The position numbers and the translations under genes were made by a program. This document shows, in pieces, positions 63,000 to 64,000 of a stretch of 64,000 nt of DNA (position 1 is its first letter; every line of letters begins with the position of its first letter). The notes beneath the pieces were generated by a model. It was not told the DNA's origin. It was given only the letters and a program-made list of their open reading frames with translations, and searched no databases. The stretch is taken from contig JAESUZ010000425.1 in NCBI GenBank assembly GCA_017311185.1, positions 124,001-188,000 on the forward strand, read 5' to 3'. This DNA comes from Proteles cristata cristata. Lineage: Eukaryota > Chordata > Mammalia > Carnivora > Hyaenidae.

Positions 63000-63480
63000 G
63001 AGCAGAGAACTCTTCTGTGCTCTTGGTGGGAATACAAATTGGGATCGCTATAATGATAAACGTTATGGAAGTTTCTCAAAAAATTAAAAATAGAAATACC
63101 ATATGACCCTGCAATCCTACTTCTGGGTATATATCCAAAGCAAACAAAATCAGTATCTCCAAGATTTTTTTAAATGTTTATTCATTTCTGAAAGAGAGAG
63201 AGATAGAACGTGAGCAGGGGAGGGGCAGAGAGAGGGAGAAACAGAATCTGAAGTAGCTCCAGGCTGTCAGCACAGAGCCTGACGCGGGGCTCGAACTCAC
63301 AATCCGTGAGACCAAGACCTGAGCTAAAGTCGGACACTTAACTGACTGAGCCACCCAGGCGCCCCAGTATCTCCAAGATATATCTGTACTCCCGTGTTCA
63401 TGGAAGCATTATTCACAGTACTCAAAACAGAAACAATCTTACTGACCATCAGCAGATGAACGGATAAAGAACATGTGAAA
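63000..63480 (+). mobile_element. L1 ORF2 fragment split by a SINE
   Basis: ttggtgggaatacaaattgg, ccatatgaccctgcaatcct and catggaagcattattcacag, in L1 order. Confidence 0.8.
63166..63364 (-). mobile_element. CanSINE, perfect 15-bp TSD
   Basis: CAGTATCTCCAAGAT at 63151-63165 and 63365-63379. An older-type copy by its linker. Confidence 0.95.
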
Positions 63481-63483
63481 AGA

Positions 63484-63670
63484 GGGGCGCCCAGGTGGCT
63501 CAGTCGGTTAAGTGTCTGACTTTGGCTCAGGTCATGATCTCACGGTTCGTGGGTTTGAGCCCTGTGTCGGGCTCTGCTGACAGCTCAGACCCTGGAGCCT
63601 GCTTTGGATCCTGTGTCTCCCTCTCTTTCTGCCCTTCCCCCCCCCAAAAAAAATAAACATAGAAAGTGAA
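63484..63670 (+). mobile_element. CanSINE, sense
   Basis: aggggcgcccaggtggctca head; the tail ends in C- and A-runs. Confidence 0.9.
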
Positions 63671-63689
63671 AAAAAAAACTATAATAATA

Positions 63690-63800
63690 AGGGACACCCG
63701 ACTGGCTCAATCAGGAAAGCATGCAACTCTTGATCTTGGGGTTGTAAGTTTGAGCCCCGCGTTGGTGTTGAAATAACTTGAAAATATAAATCTTAAAAAA
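63690..63800 (+). mobile_element. SINEC_c-like CanSINE
   Basis: gggacacccgactggctcaa, cttggggttgtaagtttgag and the gcgttggtgttgaaataact end. Confidence 0.85.
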
Positions 63801-63930
63801 AAAGTAGCTCTCATCACAAGATAAAAACTTTTGTATCTGTGATGACAGATGTTGATTAGACTTACTGAGGTATCATTTGTAAATAGACACAAATATTGAA
63901 TCAGTGTGTTGTGCCCCTGAAAATGCTATC
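63801..63930 (+). mobile_element. L1 3' end fragment
   Basis: atgacagatgttgattagac, ttactgaggtatcatttgta and aaatattgaatcagtgtgtt. Confidence 0.7.
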
Positions 63931-64000
63931 ATATGCCCTCTTCACTGGGCCAAGGCCCTCCCTGACCTTATCATCCATTCCAGACACGCGGCTCTCCGCC

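Noticed and set aside
60400..64000. First exon of AXL, the next gene in human
   Set aside because: No signal peptide, Ig-domain-like frame or CpG island in this stretch; the gene may start beyond the window.

Overview
This is mammalian genomic DNA from a feliform carnivore, most likely a cat-family species. The main evidence is the very high density (roughly 75 to 80 copies) of tRNA-derived CanSINEs that begin GGGGCGCCTGGGTGGCTCAG and carry RNA polymerase III A-box and B-box motifs; these are the cat-type SINEC_Fc family. Ancient mammalian repeats (MIR, L2, MaLR/MLT1-type LTRs, L1M, Tigger1) fill much of the rest. There are no operons, CRISPR arrays or bacterial signals.

The only protein-coding gene I can support is CYP2S1, a microsomal cytochrome P450, on the + strand from the ATG at 48253 to the TGA at 59321. 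It has nine exons, all with AG/GT boundaries and a continuous frame of 493 codons. The 3' UTR runs to a polyadenylation signal at 60379-60384. A CpG-rich, TATA-less promoter region lies at about 47780-48252 and holds GC boxes and three dioxin-response (AhR/ARNT) core motifs. In human, CYP2S1 sits on 19q13 between CYP2F1 and AXL; the 48 kb upstream of the gene here looks like the gene-free spacer expected on that side.

Region by region: 1-47700 is intergenic, a mosaic of SINEs, L1 3' ends, MIR/L2 relics, MaLR LTRs, one candidate endogenous-retrovirus LTR (about 42320-43020), a Tigger1-derived MITE (6326-6635), a 39-bp minisatellite (2470-2625), several microsatellites and two local sequence duplications. 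Region 47700-60400 is CYP2S1; introns 1-4 are compact and nearly SINE-free, while introns 5, 6 and 7 have taken many SINE insertions and an old L1M. Region 60400-64000 is again repeat mosaic.

The most notable patterns are: (1) a homogeneous, apparently young CanSINE subfamily (14 copies) that can be separated from older copies by linked diagnostic bases, many copies with intact target-site duplications; (2) antisense copies of this subfamily carry a ready-made 3' splice-site consensus; (3) CYP2S1 shows apparent changes at usually conserved P450 positions and a C-terminus shortened by what looks like a one-base indel relative to the human gene; (4) three exact matches to the CTCF core motif in a divergent arrangement around the upstream side of CYP2S1. 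I saw no clear sign of a wholly new biological system. Repeat names rest on recognition of consensus features, not on a database search, and most repeat edges are accurate only to about 5-15 bases.
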